From: CAYRNC01 sp964425645
GTDB lineage: Bacteria; Bacillota; Clostridia; Peptostreptococcales; Anaerovoracaceae
Direction: 5' to 3'
DNA length: 18,182 nt
NCBI GenBank assembly: GCA_964425645.1
Contig: CAYRNC010000029.1
Coordinates: forward strand, 1 to 18,182
A model generated the notes under the pieces. That model saw only the letters and a list, made by a program, of their open reading frames with translations, made no database searches and was not told the origin of the DNA. Both the position numbers and the translations under genes were made by a program. The first letter of the stretch is position 1, and each line of letters opens with the position of its first letter. Shown one piece after another: positions 1-6,732 of this stretch.

Positions 1-68
1 TATTATGTATGCGGAAATTCCTAGCGTTAACATCGGTACAGCGGTTCATTGGATTAGCCGAAGACATT

Positions 69-695
69 TCATGCTTCTTCTTCATCTGTCATAATCCATA
101 CATCATTGATCTTCGTAAATTCTAATTTTTCTGTACGGTCAAACCCGTCAAACAGCTTAAAATCAACGGTAACATATTGTTTGGCGTCTTTTTCCTCCAC
201 GTATTTAACACTGTCAAAATCAATCGTTTCCGCCCCATAGCCCCTTGAGCCTCTAATGAGGTACAGTTGTTCCTCATACTCAAGAAAATCGTTGAAAAAC
301 CATTTGTCGATGACGTTATCTGATAAGTATTTTTTCAAATTATCCCTTACCTCGGAATTTGTTTTGAAATTCGTCACCCTGTAATATAAAGAGTCCGTTG
401 GATCTGGGAAGTAGCCGGTATATTTGTTTTCTTCGCCCGGTTTAAAAAGCAATGTTATATTGCCCATGCCATCTGCATAAGCGCTTTCGCTTTCATATAC
501 AGCTAAATAGCTATCGTCAGAATCCACCTCTGCCCCAAATATCTCATGTACACAGGAGTCAAGACACGCTATATTGGGGGAAATATCCTCAAGAAACTTT
601 TCCTCGTTAAATACCTTTGTATTAGACGGGTCGCCGCACGAAGCCGTAAAACAGAGGATAAATACAGATAAGGCCAACATTGCTATCTTTTTCAT
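69..695 (-). CDS. Small secreted lipoprotein of unknown function
   Basis: A 208-residue protein with a type II signal peptide: Lys-Lys at residues 2-3, a hydrophobic stretch at 5-18 and a lipobox ending TASC, so Cys20 is the likely lipidated residue and the protein should sit on the outer face of the membrane. The ATG is preceded by TGGAG about 8 nt upstream, which supports this start. The mature part is acidic and rich in Asp, Glu and Tyr. A segment near residues 116-133 (KKYLSDNVIDKWF) followed by beta-type sequence and a final 'W' strand (VWIM) loosely recalls small extracytoplasmic inhibitor or sensor domains of Bacillota such as IseA, but this is only a pattern impression. It is transcribed in the same direction as ku-ligD, 191 nt after ligD, with its own -10 element in between, so it is probably a separate unit. 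Function not recognised. Confidence 0.8.
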   Translation of the reverse strand: MKKIAMLALSVFILCFTASCGDPSNTKVFNEEKFLEDISPNIACLDSCVHEIFGAEVDSDDSYLAVYESESAYADGMGNITLLFKPGEENKYTGYFPDPTDSLYYRVTNFKTNSEVRDNLKKYLSDNVIDKWFFNDFLEYEEQLYLIRGSRGYGAETIDFDSVKYVEEKDAKQYVTVDFKLFDGFDRTEKLEFTKINDVWIMTDEEEA

Positions 696-752
696 AAATA
701 CATCTCCATTCCGGCGCCCTTTAAAACAGAAACAGCGACTGTCGAGGCAACC

Positions 753-760
753 TATTATAC
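753..760 (-). promoter_or_regulatory. Candidate -10 element for the 208-residue lipoprotein gene
   Basis: On the minus strand a perfect TATAAT lies at 759-754, about 58 nt upstream of the ATG. No good -35 hexamer is found 16-18 nt upstream (best is TCCTAA at 17 nt), so this is a weak or activator-dependent SigA promoter at best. Confidence 0.4.
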
Positions 761-886
761 AGGAAAGCTTAACACGTTAGGAAAAGTTCTGCAAGAGCCT
801 TCCCGCGCTGATGAATAGTGATGACAAAATTCGTTATTTTCAACTTTTACAACGCCTGATATTATGCCTGAAAAAACAATAATAAA

Positions 887-3307
887 TCATGTAAGCATCT
901 GCCTATTTAAAAAGAATCCCTCCCAGGGATCTTTATATGCAATTCGCTTTACGGCCTCCTGCATAGTTATTTCGTCAGGGGAAACTGTAAAAAGCTCATC
1001 CCATGTAATCGGCATGGATACGCGGGCGCCAGTTCTTGCGCGGATGGAATAAGGAGATATGCTGGTGGCTCCTCTTCCATTCCGAAGCCAGTCTATGAAT
1101 ATCCTGTTCTTTCTTTTGATTTTTCTGATGTTGCTCGTATAGAGGTCCGGCCACTTCTTTTCCATTACCTCGGCCACTTTTCGGGCAAATTCGTAAAAGG
1201 TTTCCCATGTTGCTGTGGGTTTTAACGGAACGACAACGTGATAGCCTTTGCCGCCGCTTGTTTTAATGTAGGATAAAAGCGAAAGCTCCTCAAGTATGGC
1301 TTTCATATCCATCGCTCCCTGACGTACTCTGTCGATGTTCATATTTTCATCAGGATCCAAATCAAAGACCATCATATCAGGCCTTTCAATGGTGTCGATG
1401 CTGCTGCCCCACGTATGAAATTCCAAGGTTCCCATCTGCGCCTCATAGATAAGGCCTGTTATATCGTCGATATAGAAGTATTCATCCTTTTCGCCCTCAC
1501 TGTTTATTATCTCTACTGTCTTTACTTTTTTACTTCCGGGTCCCGGATGTTTTTTATAAAAGCAGGGCTGCGCAATTCCTTTAGGGCAGCGTATAATGCT
1601 TAGAATCCTGTTTTCCATGTACGGCAGCATGCGTTCGCCTACAGCAGCATAATAGCTGACTATATCCGCCTTTGTAATTTCCGGATCGTTAAATATAATT
1701 TTATCGGGATTTGTAATTTTAACACCTTCAATTGTGAGGAAGTCTCGGTTGTTTTTCATGGACGTGCCTCCTTCATCCGAATGTGTAGGCTTTTCTTTTA
1801 TGACATCTTTTGGCGCTTTATCTTTGCGCAGCCCCTTATAGCTTGCATGTCTGAGCAGATTATTTTCGGTCCATTCTGCAAACCTTATTAAAGCCACCAA
1901 TTCGGGTTTAAGCCAAATTATCTTTTCTTTGGAATTTCCTTTTGGCGCATTCTTAAACGGCGATGCATTCGCTTTAATATCCCGGAATTCGTTTTCAAGG
2001 TGCTTCATTTCCGCTTCACTTATCCCAGTGCCTGCTCTGCCTGCATACATTAATTCCCTGTTCTCATATACGCCTAAAAGAAGTGAGCTGACACCTCTGT
2101 TTTTCTTATCTGAAACAGTATATCCTCCTATTACGAATTCCTGCATGTTATTGCATTTTAGTTTGATCCAGTCGCCGTTTCTTGTTCCGCTGTAGACAGA
2201 GTCAATCCTTTTGCCTATTATCCCCTCCGTGCCTGCATCGCAGGCCGCTTTAAGGCTTTCTTTGCCCCTGCCTTCAATGTGGCGGCTGTAGAAAAGGTTG
2301 GCAGGTGCATCCTGCATAAGATCCTGAAGTATTTTTTTTCTGTCGCCAAGCGGTTCTTTTCTCAGATCTGTCCCGTCCAGGGCAAGGATATCAAAGATAA
2401 TGTAGGTAAGCATCTTTGGCTTTGGGTTTCTCATGTAATTTTGCAGGCTATGGAAATCCGATCTACCATCTTTATCTATAACCGCAATTTCACCGTCCAG
2501 CACCATAGATCTTCCTGAGGCCAATTCTGTAAGGGCAATTTCAATATCCCCGAATCTTTTCGTATAATCGTTATCGTTTCTTGTGACAAGCCTGACTTCA
2601 CCGCATTCAATATATGAGATTATCCTGTAGCCGTCATATTTAAGTTCGTAGACCCAACCATCTTCCGGATCGGGTATCCCGTTTACGGATCTGGCAAGCT
2701 GTACCTGTGCGGTATCAAATGGGTTTGCTGTTATTCTTCCATCCTCTCCCCTTTCTATCTCCTTGACGGTGCGCCCTGTCCTTATGCTCGTTATATGGTC
2801 TTTTATTCCCGCCGTTTCTTTTGTGTATTCGTCTCTTTCCTTAAGAAGCAACCAGTTTTCCCTTTTATCGTCAGACTTTGCTTTCCAGCGTATCAAAGCC
2901 CATTTCCCTTTAAGTCTGCTTCCTTTCAGAATCATCTTTAATTCGCCCTTTTTTATGGCTTCATCCACGTTGCTGTGGGGTTCCCAAAAGCCTTCATCCC
3001 AGATCATGACGGTGCCGCCGCCGTATTCTCCTTTTGGAATTGTGCCTTCAAAATTTCTGTAATCCAAGGGGTGATCCTCTACTTTTACAGCCAACCTTCT
3101 GTCCTTGGTGTTATAGGAGGGGCCCTTCGGTATTGCCCAGCTTAAAAGGACGCCGCCCCATTCCAAACGCAAATCATAGTGATCACGGCTGGCTAAGTGG
3201 TGTTGTATAACGAACTTCAAGCCTGCTGTTGATTCCTCAACCGTTCCTTCCGGCTCCGCCGTTCTTTCAAAATCTCTTTTTCCCTTGTATTCTTTAAGCT
3301 CTACCAT
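887..3307 (-). CDS. ligD: Multifunctional NHEJ ATP-dependent DNA ligase LigD (PE-LIG-POL)
   Basis: An 806-residue repair enzyme that processes and seals double-strand breaks held by Ku. Three domains are visible in order. The 3'-phosphoesterase (about 1-165) keeps the catalytic set known from Pseudomonas LigD at the same spacing: H37, H43, D45, R47, H79 and Y83. The ATP-dependent ligase (about 200-500) has the nucleotidyl-lysine motif KYDG with K223, motif III around FDILALDG (305-312), motif IV EGIIGKR (361-367) and motif V WIKLK (380-384). The primase-polymerase (about 520-806) has the metal aspartates D649 and D651 in FDLDPDE, SGGKGYH (684-690) and D739, again at the Pseudomonas spacing. 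The start lies 4 nt after the ku stop, with only a weak AAGGA site inside the ku end, so translation is probably coupled to ku. This domain order is the Pseudomonas type; the Bacillus subtilis enzyme is LIG-POL without PE. The linker between LIG and POL holds an internal start signal (see separate entry). Confidence 0.97.
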   Translation of the reverse strand: MVELKEYKGKRDFERTAEPEGTVEESTAGLKFVIQHHLASRDHYDLRLEWGGVLLSWAIPKGPSYNTKDRRLAVKVEDHPLDYRNFEGTIPKGEYGGGTVMIWDEGFWEPHSNVDEAIKKGELKMILKGSRLKGKWALIRWKAKSDDKRENWLLLKERDEYTKETAGIKDHITSIRTGRTVKEIERGEDGRITANPFDTAQVQLARSVNGIPDPEDGWVYELKYDGYRIISYIECGEVRLVTRNDNDYTKRFGDIEIALTELASGRSMVLDGEIAVIDKDGRSDFHSLQNYMRNPKPKMLTYIIFDILALDGTDLRKEPLGDRKKILQDLMQDAPANLFYSRHIEGRGKESLKAACDAGTEGIIGKRIDSVYSGTRNGDWIKLKCNNMQEFVIGGYTVSDKKNRGVSSLLLGVYENRELMYAGRAGTGISEAEMKHLENEFRDIKANASPFKNAPKGNSKEKIIWLKPELVALIRFAEWTENNLLRHASYKGLRKDKAPKDVIKEKPTHSDEGGTSMKNNRDFLTIEGVKITNPDKIIFNDPEITKADIVSYYAAVGERMLPYMENRILSIIRCPKGIAQPCFYKKHPGPGSKKVKTVEIINSEGEKDEYFYIDDITGLIYEAQMGTLEFHTWGSSIDTIERPDMMVFDLDPDENMNIDRVRQGAMDMKAILEELSLLSYIKTSGGKGYHVVVPLKPTATWETFYEFARKVAEVMEKKWPDLYTSNIRKIKRKNRIFIDWLRNGRGATSISPYSIRARTGARVSMPITWDELFTVSPDEITMQEAVKRIAYKDPWEGFFLNRQMLT
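1757..1773 (-). promoter_or_regulatory. Internal Shine-Dalgarno and ATG at the LIG/POL junction of ligD
   Basis: On the minus strand AAGGAGG (1773-1767) is followed after 7 nt by an in-frame ATG (1759-1757) coding Met517. This is a better ribosome binding site than that of ligD itself. Initiation here would give a 290-residue protein consisting of just the primase-polymerase domain, beginning MKNNRDFLTIEGVKI. The position falls in the poorly conserved linker (residues 505-520), exactly between domains. The sequence is certain; use as a start is inferred. Confidence 0.45.
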
Positions 3308-3311
3308 ATAA

Positions 3312-4085
3312 TTATGCCGTTTCCTTATCTTTTTGGGCTTTTTCGACGCTGGCTTTCAGGGCCTCCATCAAATCTATTACCTTTACGTCGCTTTCCTGTG
3401 CAGGTGCGACCACCTCTTTTCCGGAGATCTTTGTTTCAATCAGTTCGCGCAGTTTTACCTGATATTCATCTTTGTAAGCGGACGGATCAAAGGGTGTATC
3501 CATGGAATTTATCAAGGTTTTTGCCATGTTGAGTTCCTGATCGGATACCGGGGGTTTTTCATACTGCTTTTGAAGACCCTTTATATCATCTGCGTAGTGC
3601 ATCGTTGAAATCAGTATTCCTTCTTCTCTGGGTATTATGGCCATAAGCGTATCTTTCGTGCCCATGACGGTCTTACCTATAGCCACCTTCTGTTCGGCCA
3701 TTAGAGAGGCTCTCAGAAGCTCGAAGGCCTTTTCTCCTCCCGCCCCGGGTGCAGCCTGATACGTTTTGTTATAGTAAACGGGCGATATTTGATTCAATTG
3801 GGCAAAATGAAGAATTTGAATTGATTTCTCCTTTTCTGTCTTTATGTTCTCTATTTCTTCATCCGTGATGACTACGTATTTATCTTTATCATACTCGAAA
3901 CCCTTTACTATGTCATCAGAGCCCAGTTCTTTGCCGCAATGAGCGCATGTTTTTTTATAGCGAACCCGACTGTTGTCCTCTTTATGCAGCTGGTTGAAAC
4001 GTATGTCATTGTCCTGCTTTGTGGTGTACATGGCGATAGGAATGGCAACCATTCCGAACGTTATTACTGATTTGCGTGATATCAT
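3312..4085 (-). CDS. ku: Ku homodimeric DNA-end-binding protein
   Basis: A 257-residue bacterial Ku, the ring protein that binds double-strand-break ends and recruits LigD. The N-terminus (SRKSVITFGMVAIPIAMYT) and the segment RFNQLHKEDNSRVRYKK are typical of the family, as is the partner ligD directly downstream. A CAHCG pair (C47, C50) resembles the small Cys pair present in many Gram-positive Ku proteins. The Lys/Glu-rich C-terminus (about 225-257) is the short tail known to contact LigD. Length is normal for the minimal bacterial Ku (about 250-300). The start is fixed by GGAGGTG 7-8 nt upstream of the ATG. That ribosome binding site can pair with an upstream complementary stretch (separate entry), so translation may be controlled. 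Confidence 0.97.
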   Translation of the reverse strand: MISRKSVITFGMVAIPIAMYTTKQDNDIRFNQLHKEDNSRVRYKKTCAHCGKELGSDDIVKGFEYDKDKYVVITDEEIENIKTEKEKSIQILHFAQLNQISPVYYNKTYQAAPGAGGEKAFELLRASLMAEQKVAIGKTVMGTKDTLMAIIPREEGILISTMHYADDIKGLQKQYEKPPVSDQELNMAKTLINSMDTPFDPSAYKDEYQVKLRELIETKISGKEVVAPAQESDVKVIDLMEALKASVEKAQKDKETA

Positions 4086-4092
4086 ATAAAAG

Positions 4093-4122
4093 CACCTCCA
4101 AAATATATTGTTTCCGGAGGTG
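4093..4122 (-). promoter_or_regulatory. Hairpin sequestering the ku ribosome binding site
   Basis: On the minus strand CACCTCC (4122-4116) is the exact complement of GGAGGTG (4099-4093), the ku Shine-Dalgarno sequence, with a 16-nt A/T-rich loop. A 7-bp stem would hide the whole site. The inverted repeat is seen directly; translational control is inferred. A chance anti-SD 16 nt away cannot be ruled out. Confidence 0.5.
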
Positions 4123-4127
4123 AATAT

Positions 4128-4157
4128 AAGTATTCTGAATCAACGGCCGTTGATTCA
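4128..4157 (-). promoter_or_regulatory. SigG/SigF-like promoter candidate for ku-ligD
   Basis: On the minus strand TGAATC (4157-4152) and AATACTT (4134-4128) are separated by 17 nt. Against the SigG consensus TGAATA / CATACTA this is 5 of 6 and 5 of 7 at the right spacing. Transcription would start near 4121, right at the foot of the hairpin over the ku ribosome binding site. In Bacillus subtilis the homologous ykoV-ykoU pair is expressed in the forespore under SigG, which makes the match sensible, but I see no other sporulation gene here and the match could be chance. Confidence 0.3.
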
Positions 4158-4158
4158 G
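4135..4158. repeat. Perfect 24-nt palindrome upstream of ku
   Basis: Half-site CTGAATCAACGG followed immediately by its exact complement. It lies 22 nt after the stop of the 309-residue lipoprotein gene and 50 nt before the ku start. No T-tract follows on either strand, so it is a poor intrinsic terminator; it overlaps the -35 and spacer of the promoter candidate above, so a repressor or activator operator is the better guess. Confidence 0.75.
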
Positions 4159-4179
4159 CAGTTTATCCGAGGCTGTGGA

Positions 4180-5109
4180 TCAGTCAAACATGTTTATAAG
4201 CTGAATTTTTGTGACAACATCGCCTTGGAACCAAAACAGTAACGCAGCCCCTAAGCCTTCGTCGTTGCTGCAGTACCAAAGATAATTCCCTTCATAGCCC
4301 CAGTACTGTGAATCATAAATGGCCGGGTAGGCGGAAAGCACCGCTTCCCGTGTCATATTGACCCTGAGACCGCGATAGGTTGCCGCATCGGTACGTGTTG
4401 TTTCAATGCTGTTTATCCGGACAGTATCTTCCTGTGCACTGTAATAGCAGTCGGCGGTAAGGTGTTTGTAGCGGAGACGCAGCCAATAATCCCCTTCGTT
4501 ATAAATGGGATCATATTCCTTCAGAATTTCTTTTTCAGGTTCTTCGTTAATGAAATCAGGGCTTGAAAGCGGTCCGACCGGTCTGGAACTACCGTCAAGT
4601 TTGAGAGAGACTTCAATATCCATCAGTCCGTAGGCGACTTCCACAATCGCATCTTCTATTTTCTTATCTGTGCCGCCGGAATAGGATATACCGAGCACGC
4701 TGTCCGGGCTGTCGTCGTAACGCTTAAGAATAACATAGCAGGGTTGACCGACATTCCAGGTATAGCCGCCTTCATCATCGGCGTCTTTCATGTAAAAATG
4801 ATAGCGGCTGTATTCCACCTCATAGGCAACACCGATGCCCTCATATAAGGGCGCTTCGCCTGCGAAGGCCATGCTGTCTATGCGAAGGTCATTCTCCTTC
4901 GGCGCGTCAGGCTCGTCAGCTGCGAAGTAGGCGGCGCTGTCGTAGGCATGTTCATCGCGCAAATAGTTAAGCACCATATTGCGAACGTTTTCATCGATAG
5001 AGGGCATTTCCGGCGGAGCGGCGGACTGTTCGCAGGCTGCGAACAGCATACCTGCGGCGATGACCAGGGCCGGAAGAATGAAAAATCGACATCTGTTGCT
5101 GTATTTCAT
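4180..5109 (-). CDS. Lipoprotein of unknown function
   Basis: A 309-residue protein with an N-terminal type II signal: Arg6/Arg8, hydrophobic core 9-23 and lipobox FAAC with Cys26. GAGGTG upstream of the ATG supports the start. The rest is acidic, with a central part (about 35-200) of alternating strands and a C-terminal part (about 243-309) beginning RGLRVNMTREAVLSAYP. That last pattern, 'glrvgmtreeVlaaYP' followed by short strands, is common at the C-terminus of Bacillota lipoproteins and recalls small repeat domains of the SmpA/BamE-like type; I cannot name a family with certainty. Sampled rows of the gene are 47-62% GC, clearly above the 35% of a row in the next gene, so it may have a different history. 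It sits alone between the end-joining operon and the duplicated-domain protein. Confidence 0.85.
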   Translation of the reverse strand: MKYSNRCRFFILPALVIAAGMLFAACEQSAAPPEMPSIDENVRNMVLNYLRDEHAYDSAAYFAADEPDAPKENDLRIDSMAFAGEAPLYEGIGVAYEVEYSRYHFYMKDADDEGGYTWNVGQPCYVILKRYDDSPDSVLGISYSGGTDKKIEDAIVEVAYGLMDIEVSLKLDGSSRPVGPLSSPDFINEEPEKEILKEYDPIYNEGDYWLRLRYKHLTADCYYSAQEDTVRINSIETTRTDAATYRGLRVNMTREAVLSAYPAIYDSQYWGYEGNYLWYCSNDEGLGAALLFWFQGDVVTKIQLINMFD

Positions 5110-5191
5110 ATCACTTTCACCTCATTACCATTAAATACGGCAGGTTACATTCAGTTTAATGCAGCAGGTTCAATAATACAACCGCAAATAT

Positions 5192-5203
5192 CGCTTTAAA
5201 GCG
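5192..5203. repeat. 12-nt palindrome upstream of the 309-residue lipoprotein gene
   Basis: CGCTTTAAAGCG is a perfect loopless palindrome about 85 nt before the lipoprotein start. It could be an operator. No convincing SigA promoter is visible around it (TTGACT lies close upstream on the minus strand but lacks a good -10). Confidence 0.35.
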
Positions 5204-5238
5204 GCTGCTTTACCTAAGTCAAAGTTATATTTGAAAAG

Positions 5239-5259
5239 GCCGTCAACTGTTATGACGGC
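5239..5259 (-). terminator. Intrinsic terminator after the duplicated-domain gene
   Basis: On the minus strand GCCGTCA and TGACGGC form a 7-bp GC-rich stem with a 7-nt loop, followed by CTTTTC. It begins about 35 nt after the stop codon at 5294. The T-tract is short but the location fits. Confidence 0.6.
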
Positions 5260-5293
5260 GCTTGAATTCAATATAGGCTGTGACTTGAGAAAG

Positions 5294-6436
5294 CTACAGT
5301 ATTACTTGCAGCTCGCCCGGCAGGCATAAGCAGAATATGGCGTCTACAAAAATGAATCCCATATCTTCAGCCAAGTTTATCAAGCCATCGAACATGGCTA
5401 TGCTTCTATCGTAATTGCCTGATAAAAATTCTCCTGCCATATCGATAAACAGGCTGTGCATTCTAAGCAATTGATTTCTCCATTCCGTTGTATTCAAGCC
5501 GGGAAAAGATTCACCTAGAAAGGCTGCTCTCTCGTTAATGTTATCTATTGTCAACATAAATATGCGATTCATTTCATCGACATTGCCGCTTATGCGTGCC
5601 GAAAGCATTTGATCCATGAGATCAATATATTCACGAAGAAGCCGTACCTGTACATCTACGATCGCAGGATCAATAAACATTTTCATTAAATCACCGAAAT
5701 CGGTAACAGATCTTATCAATCTTTCATAAAGCTCATCCTGATCACCTATATTTGTTGCTACGCTGATCCTGTATGCTCTGAACCAGGAAACCAGATCGAT
5801 CCAAAACAATGCGATATCAAGAATAATGTTCAACTGTTCTGACGTCACGCAGGGGAAAACATCCTCGTTTCTTGGTGCTGCGGTTATAAGGTTTATTATC
5901 CCTTTGGAAATATAGTCTGCAATAATATCCATCTGCGCTATTAAATTATCATAAATTTGAACCAAGCTGCTGAAATCCCGCGTTACGTATGCATTGATTT
6001 CTGCGATTTCGCACCGCACGAATGCATTTAACATTTCTTCAAGCACGTCTTTATCCAGGCTTGGGAAAACCCCGGATAAAAAAACAGCCCTTTCTTCAGA
6101 ATTTCTGTATAGCTCGGCAACCTTTTCGTTTATCGTTTCGGTTTGACCTTCGACAACGGCCGAAGTTAATTCTCGCAATATTATAATGTACCTCGTAAAC
6201 AGTTCCCCATACTCGTTTGCAACATGCCTCGGCAGTATCAACCTAAGCATAAAAGCATAAGAATCCGGTATATAATACAGTTTTGTAAATACATCCTGTG
6301 TATTTTCGACACCGAGGAAGACACTTCTGAAAAAAGCCCTGGTCCAATATACAAACTCTCTCCAAAACAGTCTTGTATCGAAAAATATGTTTATCCCCGT
6401 CGGTGTATAGCATTCGACACCATTAATATATCCCAT
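5294..6436 (-). CDS. Unrecognised helical protein with two tandem copies of one domain
   Basis: A 380-residue protein with no signal peptide that I could identify. It is built of two copies of a roughly 165-residue, mostly helical, acidic and aromatic domain, about residues 17-180 and 204-367. The copies align without gaps at an offset of exactly 187 residues: RLFWREFVYW/ALFWIDLVSW (22-31 and 209-218), ERAVFL/ERAAFL (115-120 and 302-307), FPSL/FPGL (124-127 and 311-314), YDNLI/FDGLI (162-166 and 349-353). The 'FW.E.V.W.RA' opening resembles short single-domain hypothetical proteins of Bacillota that I recall only loosely; no function is known to me. A strong AGGAGG lies upstream of the ATG, with a SigA-type promoter further up and a terminator downstream, so it is a monocistronic gene. 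No catalytic or metal motif is obvious. Confidence 0.85.
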   Translation of the reverse strand: MGYINGVECYTPTGINIFFDTRLFWREFVYWTRAFFRSVFLGVENTQDVFTKLYYIPDSYAFMLRLILPRHVANEYGELFTRYIIILRELTSAVVEGQTETINEKVAELYRNSEERAVFLSGVFPSLDKDVLEEMLNAFVRCEIAEINAYVTRDFSSLVQIYDNLIAQMDIIADYISKGIINLITAAPRNEDVFPCVTSEQLNIILDIALFWIDLVSWFRAYRISVATNIGDQDELYERLIRSVTDFGDLMKMFIDPAIVDVQVRLLREYIDLMDQMLSARISGNVDEMNRIFMLTIDNINERAAFLGESFPGLNTTEWRNQLLRMHSLFIDMAGEFLSGNYDRSIAMFDGLINLAEDMGFIFVDAIFCLCLPGELQVIL

Positions 6437-6466
6437 CTTCCTCCTCCTTGATTATTGTCTTAATCT

Positions 6467-6495
6467 ATTATATTTCATAATTATTTATTTGACAC
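6467..6495 (-). promoter_or_regulatory. SigA-type promoter of the duplicated-domain gene
   Basis: On the minus strand GTGTCA (6495-6490; 4 of 6 to TTGACA) and a perfect TATAAT (6472-6467) with a 17-nt spacer. The start of transcription would fall near 6460, giving a leader of about 25 nt with the AGGAGG site. Confidence 0.6.
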
Positions 6496-6666
6496 AGACA
6501 GTCGGTTTTATTAAAAGTACATAAAAAATTGTCACCGAAGCCTTGGAAAAGCTTTAATGCAGATAAAACAATCCCGAATAAAGAGGATTACAAAGAAGTT
6601 GAGGTCATTTTTGGGAAAAGTGTCATGAATTATCTGAGTGACGATATTGATACATGGGTAAAATGA
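6493..6666 (+). pseudogene. Probable remnant of a decayed gene (C-terminal 57 codons)
   Basis: An open frame without a usable start runs from a stop at 6490-6492 to TGA at 6664-6666. From about 6532 on it reads like real protein (SPKPWKSFNADKTIPNK, then YKEVEVIFGKSVMNYLSDD and IDTWVK), and a hairpin follows directly after the stop as expected at the end of a transcription unit. The 'YLSDDIDTWV' end faintly resembles 'YLSDNVIDKWF' in the lipoprotein at 69-695. The upstream part of the frame overlaps the promoter of the divergent gene, so the 5' part of the old gene seems to be lost. It could also be a chance open frame. Confidence 0.35.
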
Positions 6667-6668
6667 AA

Positions 6669-6692
6669 GCGTAATGGTTTGAACCATTGCGC
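6669..6692 (+). terminator. Hairpin after the gene remnant
   Basis: GCGTAATGGTT pairs with AACCATTGCGC (one G-T pair) around a very small loop. It starts 2 nt after the remnant's stop codon. No T-tract follows, so it may be a stabilising or regulatory hairpin, 40 nt upstream of the ferredoxin start. Confidence 0.45.
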
Positions 6693-6732
6693 ATTATCGT
6701 CAACGGATTAATATTGATGCGGAGGAAAAAAG

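Noticed and set aside
1..93. Plus-strand open frames at the left edge (for example one ending at 93)
   Set aside because: Too short and cut by the window; two frames look equally protein-like and both run into the opposite-strand lipoprotein gene, so there is no basis for a call.
842..886. GCCTG-ATATTAT-GCCTG after ligD as a terminator
   Set aside because: The two GCCTG copies are direct, not inverted, repeats; no stem forms, and the T-rich part lies on the wrong side for an intrinsic terminator.
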